DNA from: an uncultured Saprospiraceae bacterium
GTDB lineage: Bacteria; Bacteroidota; Bacteroidia; Chitinophagales; Saprospiraceae
Reading direction: 5' to 3'
Assembly (NCBI GenBank): GCA_937921555.1
Contig: CAKZUV010000108.1
Span: forward strand, 1-35,309
Length of the DNA: 35,309 nt
Shown one piece after another: positions 24,501-34,283 of this stretch (position 1 is the stretch's first letter; the number at the start of each line of letters is the position of its first letter). Both the position numbers and the translations under genes were made by a program. The notes beneath the pieces are model-generated. The model was not told the origin of the DNA, made no database searches, and saw nothing but the letters and a program-made list of their open reading frames with translations.

Positions 24501-25011
24501 TTGAGAGATAGATTTCTTTTGTTACTTGTCGTTTGCTATGACGTTAAATCTACCAAATAGAAATGAAAATCCTCATTAATAACCGAAACTGCTCCCGCTT
24601 TAGGAATTTTCCGACCTTGAGCTTTTTTCCATTCGGTGTATTAATAAAATGTCTTAAGACAAATACTGTGTGAGCTAACCGACAGTTAAGTAAAAAGTTA
24701 ACAATCAATAACCAACGATTTAAAATTTATAGCAAAACTTTAAAGCGAGTTTATTCGGCTTGACATTTTATTAGAAATGCCGAATTCGAAAAATGCGACA
24801 GGCGGCAGATTTTTTTGTTTCGTTTTTTTTTCTGCCAAAAAAAATGAACAGAAGAAAAAAGATAAGCTAAAATTTCTGAAAAACTTAAATGAAAAAATTG
24901 TAGTCATGTTTTCTTTTTACTTGAAACCCTTAGCTATTTTCTACTTGTCTCCATCTAATTCATAAGTAAACACAATAAAAGTAAGCGAGTAGTTAGCAAA
25001 AGCAAAGATCT
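24501..25011. other. 511-bp spacer between miaB and the sigma54 activator
   Basis: No intact gene is supportable. The spacer contains a possible coding remnant (24536-24640, minus), a perfect 12-bp palindrome TGTCTTAAGACA (24650-24661), and an imperfect hairpin ATTCGGC (24753-24759) with GCCGAAT (24779-24785). A T-rich stem GGCAGA...TCTGCC lies around 24804-24837 and could act as a terminator. No TAnnTTTG box was found before the activator gene, so its promoter is unidentified. Confidence 0.4.
24536..24640 (-). pseudogene. possible gene remnant, C-terminal fragment
   Basis: Read on the minus strand, 34 codons between a TAA and a TAG encode YTEWKKAQGRKIPKAGAVSV followed by INEDFHFYLVDLTS. The sequence has normal residue balance and no low-complexity bias, which looks like the tail of a former protein. 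A neighbouring frame over the same DNA is also open for about 50 codons, so a frameshifted relic is possible. Family not recognised. Confidence 0.3.
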
Positions 25012-26313
25012 ATGAGTAACAACAATTTACAGGCCGTAAAAAGAAGGTTTGAAATCATCGGCAACGCACCCGCGCTGGACAACGCCTTGTCCACCGCCGT
25101 CCGCGTTGCCAATACCGACCTGACCGTTTTGATTACCGGCGAAAGCGGAGTCGGAAAAGAAGTTTTTTCAAAAATAATCCACTCCCTCAGCGCCCGTAAA
25201 CACAGTAAGTTTATTGCTATCAACTGCGGTGCCATTCCCGAAGGAACGATCAACTCAGAATTGTTTGGTCACGAAAAAGGCGCCTTTACCGGAGCTTCCG
25301 CCGAACGGAAAGGATATTTTGAAACCGTCAATGGAGGAACTATTTTTCTGGATGAAATTGGCGAAATGCCCGCCGATACCCAGGCCTATCTTTTACGGGT
25401 TTTGGAAAACGGAGAATTTATCCGGGTCGGTTCGTCGGTGACCCAATCGACCAACGTCCGGGTGGTAGCCGCTACCAACGTCGATTTACTCGAACGGATT
25501 CGCAAAGGAAAATTCCGGGAGGACCTTTATTACCGGCTCAACACCGTGCCGATTCACGTGCCTTCGCTCAAAGAAAGACGCAACGATATTCCGCTTTTAT
25601 TCCGGAAATTTACGGTAGATTTTGCCGAAAAGTACCGGACTACGCCCATCAAACTGGACGAGCGGGCCGAACTGGTTTTTGAAAATTATTCCTGGCCGGG
25701 AAATATCCGGGAATTGAAAAACGTGGCCGAACAACTTTCGGTGCTCAGCGAAGATAAAATTATTACCGCCGAAACGCTGGTAGAAAAATTACCCCATCTG
25801 CTCAAACGTAATTTGCCCGCAGCCCTTTCACCGGAAGGAGAATCTTCTAATTTTCAGGAACGGGAAATTTTGTATAAACTGTTGTTTGACATGAAAAATG
25901 ACCTGAATGATCTAAAGTCGCTGGTCTTTGAGTTGATTAACAACAACGACTTGAACATTTCCAATCAACAACTCAAACAACTGACCAGTCCAAGTTATTC
26001 CGAAAGCTATCCGGTCTACCGTCAGGAAAACCGCCCTCGTCCCAACTTTGACGACGCAGAACACAATCCACCTACTAATGGCAGCGTTTCATTAGAAGAC
26101 AACCGACCCATTTTATTAGATTCTCAGTCCAGCCAGGAATACGAAAACAGCGAGATTATCGAGGAGAGCCTGAAACTGGCGGACATGGAAAAAGATATGA
26201 TTTTAAAGGCCCTTAAAAAACACAACGGAAAACGAAAAGAGGCCGCGAAAGATCTGGATATTTCAGAACGGACGTTGTACCGGAAAATTAAAGGGTATGA
26301 TATTCAGATTTAA
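25012..26313 (+). CDS. sigma54-dependent transcriptional activator without sensor domain
   Basis: A 433-residue AAA+ activator of RpoN-containing polymerase. The central domain begins almost at once (residue 14): Walker A GESGVGKE at 43-50, the sigma54-contacting GAFTGA at 90-95, and Walker B GGTIFLDE at 108-115; all are intact. About residues 265-385 form a Ser/Asn/Glu-rich linker. A Fis-type helix-turn-helix closes the protein (KKHNGKRKEAAKDLDISERTL). There is no N-terminal receiver, GAF or PAS domain, so activity must be controlled in trans, by amount, or constitutively. This gene between miaB and lptE is a recurrent Bacteroidota arrangement. Confidence 0.92.
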   Translation: MSNNNLQAVKRRFEIIGNAPALDNALSTAVRVANTDLTVLITGESGVGKEVFSKIIHSLSARKHSKFIAINCGAIPEGTINSELFGHEKGAFTGASAERKGYFETVNGGTIFLDEIGEMPADTQAYLLRVLENGEFIRVGSSVTQSTNVRVVAATNVDLLERIRKGKFREDLYYRLNTVPIHVPSLKERRNDIPLLFRKFTVDFAEKYRTTPIKLDERAELVFENYSWPGNIRELKNVAEQLSVLSEDKIITAETLVEKLPHLLKRNLPAALSPEGESSNFQEREILYKLLFDMKNDLNDLKSLVFELINNNDLNISNQQLKQLTSPSYSESYPVYRQENRPRPNFDDAEHNPPTNGSVSLEDNRPILLDSQSSQEYENSEIIEESLKLADMEKDMILKALKKHNGKRKEAAKDLDISERTLYRKIKGYDIQI

Positions 26314-26352
26314 CGAATGTTGAACACTCGATATTATGAAACATCTTAAAAA

Positions 26353-26874
26353 ATGGCTATACCAAAAATAAAATTTAAATCAATCATCTCTTTATTTTTT
26401 CTGACGCTTTTGCTCGTCGGCCAGCCCTCCTGTTATTCCTTCAAAGGAATTTCGATCGATCCTTCCATTGGCACCTTCTACGTTTCTATTTTTGATAATC
26501 TCTCCAACGATTCGCCCCCTACCCTCGGGCAGGATTTTACGGAAGTACTGCGGGATAAAATTAGAAACGAATCCCGGCTTAATTTAAAAGATACCGATCC
26601 TGATATTGACTTTACGGGTGCCATTTCATCTTTTCGTGTCAGCGCCGAAGCACCGGAACCGGGCGAAACCACTTCTTTTAACCGACTCACTATTACGGTA
26701 TCCGTCGATTATGTCAACAACCGGAACGAAGACAATAAGTGGAAGCGCAGTTTCAGCTATTTTGCTAATTTCGATGCCAATCAAAACCTGCTGGACGTTC
26801 AGGATGCTCTCATCACCACCATCAGTGATCAGATTGTAGAAGATATTTTCAACTATGCTTTTACCGACTGGTAG
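26353..26874 (+). CDS. lptE: LptE-family LPS-assembly lipoprotein
   Basis: A 173-residue protein of the LptE group, which plugs the LptD barrel and helps place lipopolysaccharide in the outer leaflet. It has an N-terminal hydrophobic signal and Cys27 in VGQPSCYSFKG, a weak lipobox. The family pattern CYSFKGISID, IFDNLSNDSPP and FTEVLRDKI follows. The small alpha/beta fold and length fit. It starts 39 bp after the activator gene on the same strand and is probably in its operon. Confidence 0.82.
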   Translation: MAIPKIKFKSIISLFFLTLLLVGQPSCYSFKGISIDPSIGTFYVSIFDNLSNDSPPTLGQDFTEVLRDKIRNESRLNLKDTDPDIDFTGAISSFRVSAEAPEPGETTSFNRLTITVSVDYVNNRNEDNKWKRSFSYFANFDANQNLLDVQDALITTISDQIVEDIFNYAFTDW

Positions 26875-27065
26875 ATTTTTTGTCAGTTGGCTGATTGTAC
26901 CAGATTTATGCTCTGAACTATTGAGAATCAAGTTCGTTTTCGTATTTTCACGTTTTTTGGAAATCAGCTGTAGAAGATATTGATTTTTATTTTATGAAGT
27001 TGTTTAAAAACGCTTACATTCGACTACATTTCCATCATAATCTTGAAACACTATTAATCAAAATT

Positions 27066-28520
27066 ATGAATCAAGAAGATATCCTGAATTACATCCTGAA
27101 TCCGGACCGGCTCAAAGAGATCAGCTTTGACCGACTCAAACAGGCTTTAACCGATTATCCTTATAGTCAGAATCTGCATTTTTTGCTCGCTCAGAAAAGC
27201 CTGCAGGAAGAACATCCCGATTTTGAGCGGCATCTGAAAACCGCCGCGACCTACATGAGTAACCGGTCTTTTTTGCGTAAACAACTTCAGGGATCAGACC
27301 GACCCTCTCAGCCCATTGTAGAACCAGAACCGGAAGCCGAGCCCGCCCAGGGAAATTTCACCCCGACCGTAGCTCCGGAAAATCCGCTGACCAATCTTCC
27401 GGATCAGGAACTTCCGCCGGTAACTTTTATTCCCGATACGCCAGCCGAGGAGGTGGTCCCTAACCGGGTAGCTGATATTGTTACCGATACACCACCGGCA
27501 GATCAGCCGCCTCCGAGTGAAACTTCCGAAAATCCGGAAAATTCAGACCCAATTCCACCCGTTGTACCTGATATTTCAGTTGCCGGCAACAAAACCGACG
27601 ACCCGGAAATTGCTCCGATAGAAAAAAAGATCATCGTAACGCATGAACCAATTGCAGACCAGTCCCGTATAATTAACGAACCGATTGCTAAAGTGAAACA
27701 CGAAGAACCAGTGATTCCCGGCAGTAACATTCCGGATTTGTCCACACCGGAAATGGAAGAAATTAGCGGCATGGATTTGGAGGAAGAGGATTTAGCAGAA
27801 GAGGATCTGGAAGAGGACACGATGGAAATAATTTCCGTTCCTGAAACCGAAATGCCGGAAATAATAGAATTTCCCGAACAATTTGATTTCGATGACGAAA
27901 TGGACGATTTGCTGAGTGAACCTTTAATTGAGGTGGTCCCGGAAAATTTTGCTAAGAAAAATAAAGATACAGACCTGGAATTAGAGGAAGAAGAGGAACT
28001 ACTCGGGGGACTTGAAGAGATAACGATCATGGAGGAATTAAATACAGAAATAGAGGAACCGCTAACTATTCAGCCCGGACTGGAAAAATGGATGAAAAAA
28101 TACCAGTCTGCCGAAGAAGAGGAACCGGAAAAGAAAAAAGACAAAAAACGTTCTAAGAATAAATCAAAAGCGGCGAAAACCAAAAAGAAGGGAAAAAAGA
28201 AAAAAGCGGTTTCAAAAGCAGAAAAAAAGGGAAAAAAGACCGAAAAAGTGGTTAAACCCAAAGCTGATTCATCCCAGAAGGTAAAGAAAAAGAAGAAAAA
28301 GACCGCAGAAGAGAAATTAAGCAAGAAAAAAGCGATTCGTAAGTTTGCCAGTCGCAGTATCGTAGAGGATGGAGAGACCATTTCTATGACCCTGGCGGAC
28401 CTTTACGTCAAGCAGGGAAAAATAGAAAAAGCAATTGTCGCTTACGAACGATTGAGTTTGATTATTCCAGAAAAAAAGGCGTTCTTTGCATCGCTAATTA
28501 AAAAACTTAAAAAGAAATAG
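27066..28520 (+). CDS. acidic/basic low-complexity protein with C-terminal TPR-like segment
   Basis: A 485-residue protein in the position where Bacteroidota often encode a tetratricopeptide-type protein. The frame is open from an ATG at 26994, but the ATG at 27066 (MNQEDILNYILNPDRL) gives the usual start of this group and is chosen. Residues 1-80 are helical. About 85-210 are Pro/Glu-rich, about 225-360 very acidic, about 365-440 a lysine block. The last 45 (ISMTLADLYVKQGKIEKAIV...YERLS) resemble one TPR. No signal peptide or membrane segment is seen. Function unknown; charge-segregated, probably largely disordered. Confidence 0.7.
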   Translation: MNQEDILNYILNPDRLKEISFDRLKQALTDYPYSQNLHFLLAQKSLQEEHPDFERHLKTAATYMSNRSFLRKQLQGSDRPSQPIVEPEPEAEPAQGNFTPTVAPENPLTNLPDQELPPVTFIPDTPAEEVVPNRVADIVTDTPPADQPPPSETSENPENSDPIPPVVPDISVAGNKTDDPEIAPIEKKIIVTHEPIADQSRIINEPIAKVKHEEPVIPGSNIPDLSTPEMEEISGMDLEEEDLAEEDLEEDTMEIISVPETEMPEIIEFPEQFDFDDEMDDLLSEPLIEVVPENFAKKNKDTDLELEEEEELLGGLEEITIMEELNTEIEEPLTIQPGLEKWMKKYQSAEEEEPEKKKDKKRSKNKSKAAKTKKKGKKKKAVSKAEKKGKKTEKVVKPKADSSQKVKKKKKKTAEEKLSKKKAIRKFASRSIVEDGETISMTLADLYVKQGKIEKAIVAYERLSLIIPEKKAFFASLIKKLKKK

Positions 28521-28523
28521 CTC

Positions 28524-28787
28524 ATGTTAACAGCAATGACCATTTTAATTGCCATGATTTGTATCCTATTAATGGGTGCCATTTTAGTTCAGAACCCCAA
28601 AGGTGGCGGAGTTGATGCCAGCCTTGGTGGTACCGCAACTACCCAGATGTTCGGAGCGGCAAAATCTACGGATTTTATCGAAAAGGCAACCTGGTACCTG
28701 GCCATCGCCTTGTTTGTTTTATGCATCATTACCAGCCTGATGATTACTGGTACCGGCGCTGAAGGTCCTGCACTGTTATCCGAATAA
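28524..28787 (+). CDS. secG: preprotein translocase subunit SecG
   Basis: Small helper of the SecYEG channel that assists SecA-driven export. The 87 residues have two transmembrane helices (about 5-22 and 53-75). The conserved loop between them reads VQNPKGGGVDASLGG, the SecG signature. It starts 3 bp after the preceding gene, indicating co-transcription. The C-terminal tail is short, as usual in this phylum. It is followed by a hairpin at 28868-28907. Confidence 0.93.
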   Translation: MLTAMTILIAMICILLMGAILVQNPKGGGVDASLGGTATTQMFGAAKSTDFIEKATWYLAIALFVLCIITSLMITGTGAEGPALLSE

Positions 28788-28867
28788 CAATAGTTTACCA
28801 TAAGTATTCGCCCTCAAATTACGTGGATAAGTTAAATAATAATTTTGTCCGGATAATTTAGGAACAA

Positions 28868-28907
28868 AGAAGCTATTTTACCTGTCATTTCTGGTAAAAT
28901 AGCTTCT
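28868..28907 (+). terminator. 15-bp perfect stem-loop after secG
   Basis: AGAAGCTATTTTACC (28868-28882) and GGTAAAATAGCTTCT (28893-28907) are fully complementary around a 10-nt loop. No T-tract follows on the plus strand, so it is either a terminator of a non-classical kind or an mRNA 3'-end stabiliser for the miaB-secG transcript. Confidence 0.55.
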
Positions 28908-29002
28908 CGCTTATTGGCCAATTCAGACAAGTTATTAATATCTGTATTTCAGAACAACCAGCAGAAAACAAGACCATCAACCGAAAACATATTATGGGTT
29001 AT

Positions 29003-29017
29003 TTGCCAATTTGGCAA
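29003..29017. promoter_or_regulatory. 15-bp perfect palindrome upstream of groES
   Basis: TTGCCAA-T-TTGGCAA is a perfect odd-length palindrome about 250 bp before groES. Its form suits a dimeric DNA-binding protein. TTTGGCA half-sites can look like a sigma54 -24 element, but no GC lies 12 bp further on, so that reading is not supported. Confidence 0.35.
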
Positions 29018-29261
29018 TTCCATTCTGATATCTACTTTTTATTCTGACAAAATTTCGCTGTTTTTTATAGCAACTGTGCCCGATTCGGTAAATATGTCAC
29101 CGTTATCGGTTTGGCACAATGCGTGATGCATTAGAATAGTAGCATAATTCTTCTGCGGTTGATTTACAATATCCGTAGAATTTTAATAGATATATTTTTT
29201 AAATTTTTCGACTCCCCTCCCACATTAACGAGGCTTTGTCGAAACCAAAACTTACTTAAAC

Positions 29262-29525
29262 ATGAAGCCAATCAATGACCGTGTGGTCGTGAAACCAGCT
29301 CCAGCTGAGGAGAAAACCAAAGGTGGCATTATCATTCCTGATACTGCCAAAGAAAAGCCGCAACGTGGTAAAGTCGTAGCGGTAGGTCCCGGAAAAGACG
29401 GTGTCAAAATGACCGTAAAAAAAGGAGATGTCGTGCTCTACGGCAAGTACTCCGGTACCGAACTTTCGCACGAAGGAAATGATTACCTCATCATGCGCGA
29501 AGACGATATTTTAGTGGTGCTGTAA
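29262..29525 (+). CDS. groES: co-chaperonin GroES
   Basis: Seven-subunit lid of the GroEL folding chamber. The 87-residue sequence has the family start [20 protein letters not shown], the mobile loop [16 protein letters not shown] and the closing EDDILVVL. Length is slightly below E. coli's 97 and normal for Bacteroidota. It is 54 bp upstream of groEL on the same strand, so they form the usual operon. Confidence 0.97.
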   Translation: MKPINDRVVVKPAPAEEKTKGGIIIPDTAKEKPQRGKVVAVGPGKDGVKMTVKKGDVVLYGKYSGTELSHEGNDYLIMREDDILVVL

Positions 29526-29552
29526 ACCAGATCACTTTTATCACTTTTCTAA

Positions 29553-31223
<1,671 letters not shown>

Positions 31224-31277
31224 GCAGATCTGGTGATCTGTCAGTTATCTATTTGCCTTTGGCTACTGGCTCCACTC

Positions 31278-31394
31278 AATCGCACTTGTTAAGAACGGGT
31301 ACGTTTGATGTTCAGTCGGCAGTTCTAAACCAGGCAAATTTCTAACGGAAATAAGATTAAGTGCGATTCTCGGAAGAGGGTCGCACTTTTTTTT
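31278..31394 (+). terminator. groEL terminator with competing antiterminator segment
   Basis: The terminator is AAGTGCGA (31359-31366) with TCGCACTT (31381-31388), a 14-nt loop and a run of T to 31394. Upstream, AATCGCACTT (31278-31287) is perfectly complementary over 10 bp to AAGTGCGATT (31359-31368), the same left arm. The two pairings exclude each other, the layout of an attenuator. A further small stem CAGATC-TGGT-GATCTG is at 31226-31241, just after the stop codon. Confidence 0.7.
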
Positions 31395-31505
31395 GTAAAA
31401 TAATAAAAGGTAAATCGTATTAACAAAGACAGTTTGTGATGATTCTGCGGGAAATAGCGCAGAAATCGATATTTTTTTCGTTTAATTGGCATTCAATTTT
31501 CCGTG

Positions 31506-32474
31506 ATGCGATTGATTTTTTCCATTGTACTGTTCTTCTATTGCTGGCAGCTTTCAGGTCAAACCTGTTGTACTGCCGGAGCGCCGGTCAGTAGTTTTTA
31601 TGGTATTCAGACCGGAGAAAAAAACACCTGGATCATAAATCTGAACTACGAATTTAAAAGTATCAACCTGCTGATTGATCAGAATGAAAGACTGGTAAAT
31701 GACCCAAGAAGAAGGTCCGGACAAAGTTTGTCAGCCAAGATAGATTATATCGTCAGTAATAAATGGTCTTTTTCAGCAGTGCTTCCTGTTATTCAGCAGT
31801 CCCGGAAGACTATTTCGGCGGAAGAATCCAGTTTGGGAATTGGGGATATATTACTGGTTTCACAATATCAGTTTCTACGAAAAAATGATTTCACCTTCGG
31901 TGTATCCGGTGGTTTAAAAATTCCGGTTGGACAACGGGACCACCGGAGCGATGCCTTCATTTTCCTTTCACCAGATATGCAAAGTGGCAGTGGTAGTTTT
32001 GACTGGATAGCAAGACTCAATCTGATCAAAGAACACACAGGGATTCCGTTCCTGACTTCCGCTTTTGAAGTCTCTTACCGGGACAATGGAATTAATAATT
32101 CCTTTGGCAGTACCTCAACGTTCAATGGTCGCAGATTTGGTTTTGGGGACGAATGGGTTTCAATGCTTTCCTTCAATTATCAGTGGATTACGGGTCAGGG
32201 TACTTTTATTCCCGACCTCAGTCTGAGATACCGGCACCAGGAAAGAAACGTGGAGCAAAGCAGTCTTGCACCTAACAGCGGTGGTCACTGGTTGAGTCTG
32301 CCTTTCGGAATTTCTTACCAGCCAGACCCGCAAAAATCGTTGAGAATTTACACAGAAATACCTTTATACCAACAACTCAACGGTCTTCAGATAACCACCA
32401 GTTTTACTGCCGGTATTCAATTCCGGTATAACTTAATAAATAAAAACAAACCATCAGTAAATTTAAAAATTTAG
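31506..32474 (+). CDS. outer-membrane barrel protein (MetA-pathway/transporter-like)
   Basis: A 322-residue exported protein. The ATG at 31506 is preferred over an adjacent GTG at 31503. The signal peptide (RLIFSIVLFFYCWQLSG) is followed at once by TCCTAGAPVSS, a Cys-Cys motif, and then by barrel-like strands (WIINLNYEF, WSFSAVLPVI, FTFGVSGGLKIPVG, FEVSYRDNG, TAGIQFRYNL). It resembles the outer-membrane family called MetA-pathway-of-phenol-degradation, a name that says little about function. It sits 5 bp before a DUF3179 lipoprotein gene and is clearly co-transcribed with it. Confidence 0.72.
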   Translation: MRLIFSIVLFFYCWQLSGQTCCTAGAPVSSFYGIQTGEKNTWIINLNYEFKSINLLIDQNERLVNDPRRRSGQSLSAKIDYIVSNKWSFSAVLPVIQQSRKTISAEESSLGIGDILLVSQYQFLRKNDFTFGVSGGLKIPVGQRDHRSDAFIFLSPDMQSGSGSFDWIARLNLIKEHTGIPFLTSAFEVSYRDNGINNSFGSTSTFNGRRFGFGDEWVSMLSFNYQWITGQGTFIPDLSLRYRHQERNVEQSSLAPNSGGHWLSLPFGISYQPDPQKSLRIYTEIPLYQQLNGLQITTSFTAGIQFRYNLINKNKPSVNLKI

Positions 32475-32479
32475 TACTC

Positions 32480-33523
32480 ATGAAAAATTGTTTATTTTTT
32501 TTAATCATTCTCCTCGGAGGATTAATTTCTTGTTCTAAAGATTCAGATGACCTGAGAAATTCCGGAAACAGCGATTGGTTAATTCCCGCCGGCGAAGTAT
32601 TTGATGGCGGGCCGGGTAAAGATGGTATTCCTTCGGTGGATAATCCAAAATTTGAAGCAGCCGCAGAAAGTTCTTTTTTAAATTCTGATAATCTGGTTGT
32701 CGGAATTGTGCACAATGGCGTCGCAAAAGCCTATGCTCACCGAATTCTGGACTGGCACGAGATTGTCAACGATCAGGTGGGAGATATCAACGTGGCGCTG
32801 ACCTATTGTCCGCTGACCGGAACGGCCGTTGCCTGGAACCGTGAGGTAAACGGACAGGTAACCACTTTCGGCGTTAGTGGCAAATTATACAATACCAATC
32901 TGATTCCTTATGACCGGGCAACGGATAGTTACTGGTCACAGATGAGACTTGATTGTGTAAACGGAGATTTGATTCGTACGCGAATTGAAACTTTTCCGGT
33001 TATTGAAACCACCTGGGAGACCTGGAATCAGCTGTATCCCAATAGCATGGTCATGACGACCGAAACGGGTTTCAGCCGAAATTACAGCCAGTATCCTTAT
33101 GGAGATTACCGAACCAATAACAATAATATTATTTTTCCCGTCAGTAACAATGACAGTCGTTTGCCCGCAAAAGACAGAACCCTGGCGGTGCTAACAGATG
33201 CTAAAAATAAAGTATATCCGGTCGAAGCTTTTGGAGACGGTATGGTCGTAACCGAAGATTATCCCGACGGAGAAGTCTTGATTTTTGGTTCAAATACGAG
33301 AAACTTCATGACCGCTTTTTACAATGATGGTCTCGAGAATGTCACTTATACGGAAGGAGCCGGTCCCGTGGTCGCAGAAGACAGCAATGGCAATAAAATA
33401 TCCGTTTCCGGTTTGATCGTAGAAGGTCCGCTGGCCGGAACGCAACTGGAAGCAGCTGAATCCATACTCGGTTATTATTTTTCACTGGCTGCTTTCTATC
33501 CCAATATCGAAATTTTTGAATAG
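32480..33523 (+). CDS. DUF3179 domain lipoprotein
   Basis: A 347-residue lipoprotein. The N-terminus ends in a good lipobox, GGLISC, with Cys18. From about residue 60 the protein matches DUF3179: VGIVHNGVAKAYAHRIL, then VALTYCPLTGTAVAWNRE, FGVSGKLYNTNLIPYDRATD and SYWSQMRLDCVNGDLI, all hallmarks of the family. No biochemical activity is established for DUF3179 as far as I know. The single Cys in TYCPLTG and conserved His/Asp residues could bind metal, which is inference. It is 5 bp after the barrel gene and is followed by a strong terminator. Confidence 0.85.
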   Translation: MKNCLFFLIILLGGLISCSKDSDDLRNSGNSDWLIPAGEVFDGGPGKDGIPSVDNPKFEAAAESSFLNSDNLVVGIVHNGVAKAYAHRILDWHEIVNDQVGDINVALTYCPLTGTAVAWNREVNGQVTTFGVSGKLYNTNLIPYDRATDSYWSQMRLDCVNGDLIRTRIETFPVIETTWETWNQLYPNSMVMTTETGFSRNYSQYPYGDYRTNNNNIIFPVSNNDSRLPAKDRTLAVLTDAKNKVYPVEAFGDGMVVTEDYPDGEVLIFGSNTRNFMTAFYNDGLENVTYTEGAGPVVAEDSNGNKISVSGLIVEGPLAGTQLEAAESILGYYFSLAAFYPNIEIFE

Positions 33524-33631
33524 TAGAAACCTTATAAAATGACTGTTATTCGTTTAGCAATTTTCAGTATTTAAACGAATTACTAAAAAAGTCATCTCGC
33601 ACCGTTAGCAAATTTGTTGTTTGTTGCTTAT

Positions 33632-33674
33632 AATCTGCATTTATACTTTCTGGTGTAAATGCAGATTTTTTTTT
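33632..33674 (+). terminator. intrinsic terminator after the DUF3179 gene
   Basis: AATCTGCATTTA (33632-33643) and TAAATGCAGATT (33656-33667) form a perfect 12-bp stem with a 12-nt loop, followed by T to 33674. It is the clearest intrinsic terminator in the window and closes the barrel-DUF3179 unit, 27 bp before the convergent DUF2199 gene's stop. Confidence 0.85.
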
Positions 33675-33701
33675 CAATTCACATCGCAAGGAAGGAGTTG
33701 A

Positions 33702-34214
33702 TTATCTGTTTAGGATTTTTTCAATTCTTAACAAAGCCTCTTCCTCTGAAATCCCATTATGATAATCCGCTACCAGTCTTGAAGACATATATTCATTTTT
33801 CTGAATTTCTATCAATGGCCTTTTTCCTTTTCCCTGGGTAATAACTTTCGTTTTTATGTTTTCCATTTCTTCGAAATCATAATCCGGCAACAAAGAATTC
33901 AACCAGCCGAAATAGGTGGCCTGATAACCATCCTCATTCGCATTCAAAATATAATCATTAAAACTTTGTTCGCTTAGCGAAACCCAAACTCCGTATTCCA
34001 AATCCTGACATCCATCCGTAACTTTTTGTACCAATACCCCTCTGACAAATCTGAAGGTCATCTCCGCTTCTTTTACAATACAGGTATCCGAATCAATTTC
34101 TGCGATACTTTCTTTTTCCTCTTCTGACAAATTAGCGTAATACAAAGGCACTTTATATGCAATGGCAGGATACTGATCCTGCTCTTCTCCACAACAAGTA
34201 CAAACAAATTTCAT
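33702..34214 (-). CDS. DUF2199 domain protein
   Basis: A 170-residue cytoplasmic protein. It begins with FVCTCCGEEQDQYPAIAY, the cysteine-containing start of DUF2199. The acidic stretch LSEEEKESIAEIDSDTCIV, the FVRGVLVQ and WVSLSEQSFNDY segments, and a central aromatic FGWLNSLLPDY follow, all in family order. Function unknown. Cys5, Cys7 and Cys8 at the N-terminus could bind zinc with Cys residues further on. A possible -7 box TAATTTTG lies on the minus strand at 34283-34276, just after the xdhC stop. The gene may thus be transcribed separately from xdhC, 69 bp upstream. Confidence 0.82.
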   Translation of the reverse strand: MKFVCTCCGEEQDQYPAIAYKVPLYYANLSEEEKESIAEIDSDTCIVKEAEMTFRFVRGVLVQKVTDGCQDLEYGVWVSLSEQSFNDYILNANEDGYQATYFGWLNSLLPDYDFEEMENIKTKVITQGKGKRPLIEIQKNEYMSSRLVADYHNGISEEEALLRIEKILNR

Positions 34215-34283
34215 AGCGTATATTTTTCATTTATTTTTGAATATGAATCACCACATAAAGATATTTGGTTTACACCAAAATTA

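Larger units (their letters stand above)
28788..29261. other. 474-bp groESL upstream region
   Basis: No credible gene. In order: a -7-like TAATTTTG (28840-28847), a strong stem-loop (28868-28907), a perfect palindrome TTGCCAA-T-TTGGCAA (29003-29017), TGACAAAATTTCG (29045-29057, resembling the palindrome before miaB at one half), and AATGC-GTGAT-GCATT (29118-29132). No CIRCE element (TTAGCACTC inverted pair) is present, so HrcA control is not supported. No convincing promoter was found immediately before groES. Confidence 0.5.

Noticed and set aside
24777-24965. Small Lys/Phe-rich open frame between miaB and the activator
   Set aside because: Composition reflects poly-A/T runs, and there is no plausible domain or upstream signal.
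26994-27066. Earlier ATG for the protein before secG
   Set aside because: The extra 24 residues are aromatic/basic and unlike the normal start of the group; the internal ATG is better.
27503-28030. Serine-rich open frame antisense to the low-complexity protein gene
   Set aside because: It is the complement of Glu/Asp-rich codons and has no independent support.
28914-29126. Open frame of about 70 codons in the groES upstream region
   Set aside because: It begins with TTG, has no recognisable family features and overlaps the palindromes; more likely regulatory DNA.
29111-29132. TTTGGCAC before groES as a sigma54 promoter
   Set aside because: The -24-like GG is at 29113, but 12 bp further on there is GA, not GC; the nearest GC pairs are at the wrong distance.
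28788-29261. CIRCE element for HrcA control of groESL
   Set aside because: No TTAGCACTC/GAGTGCTAA pair is present in the spacer.
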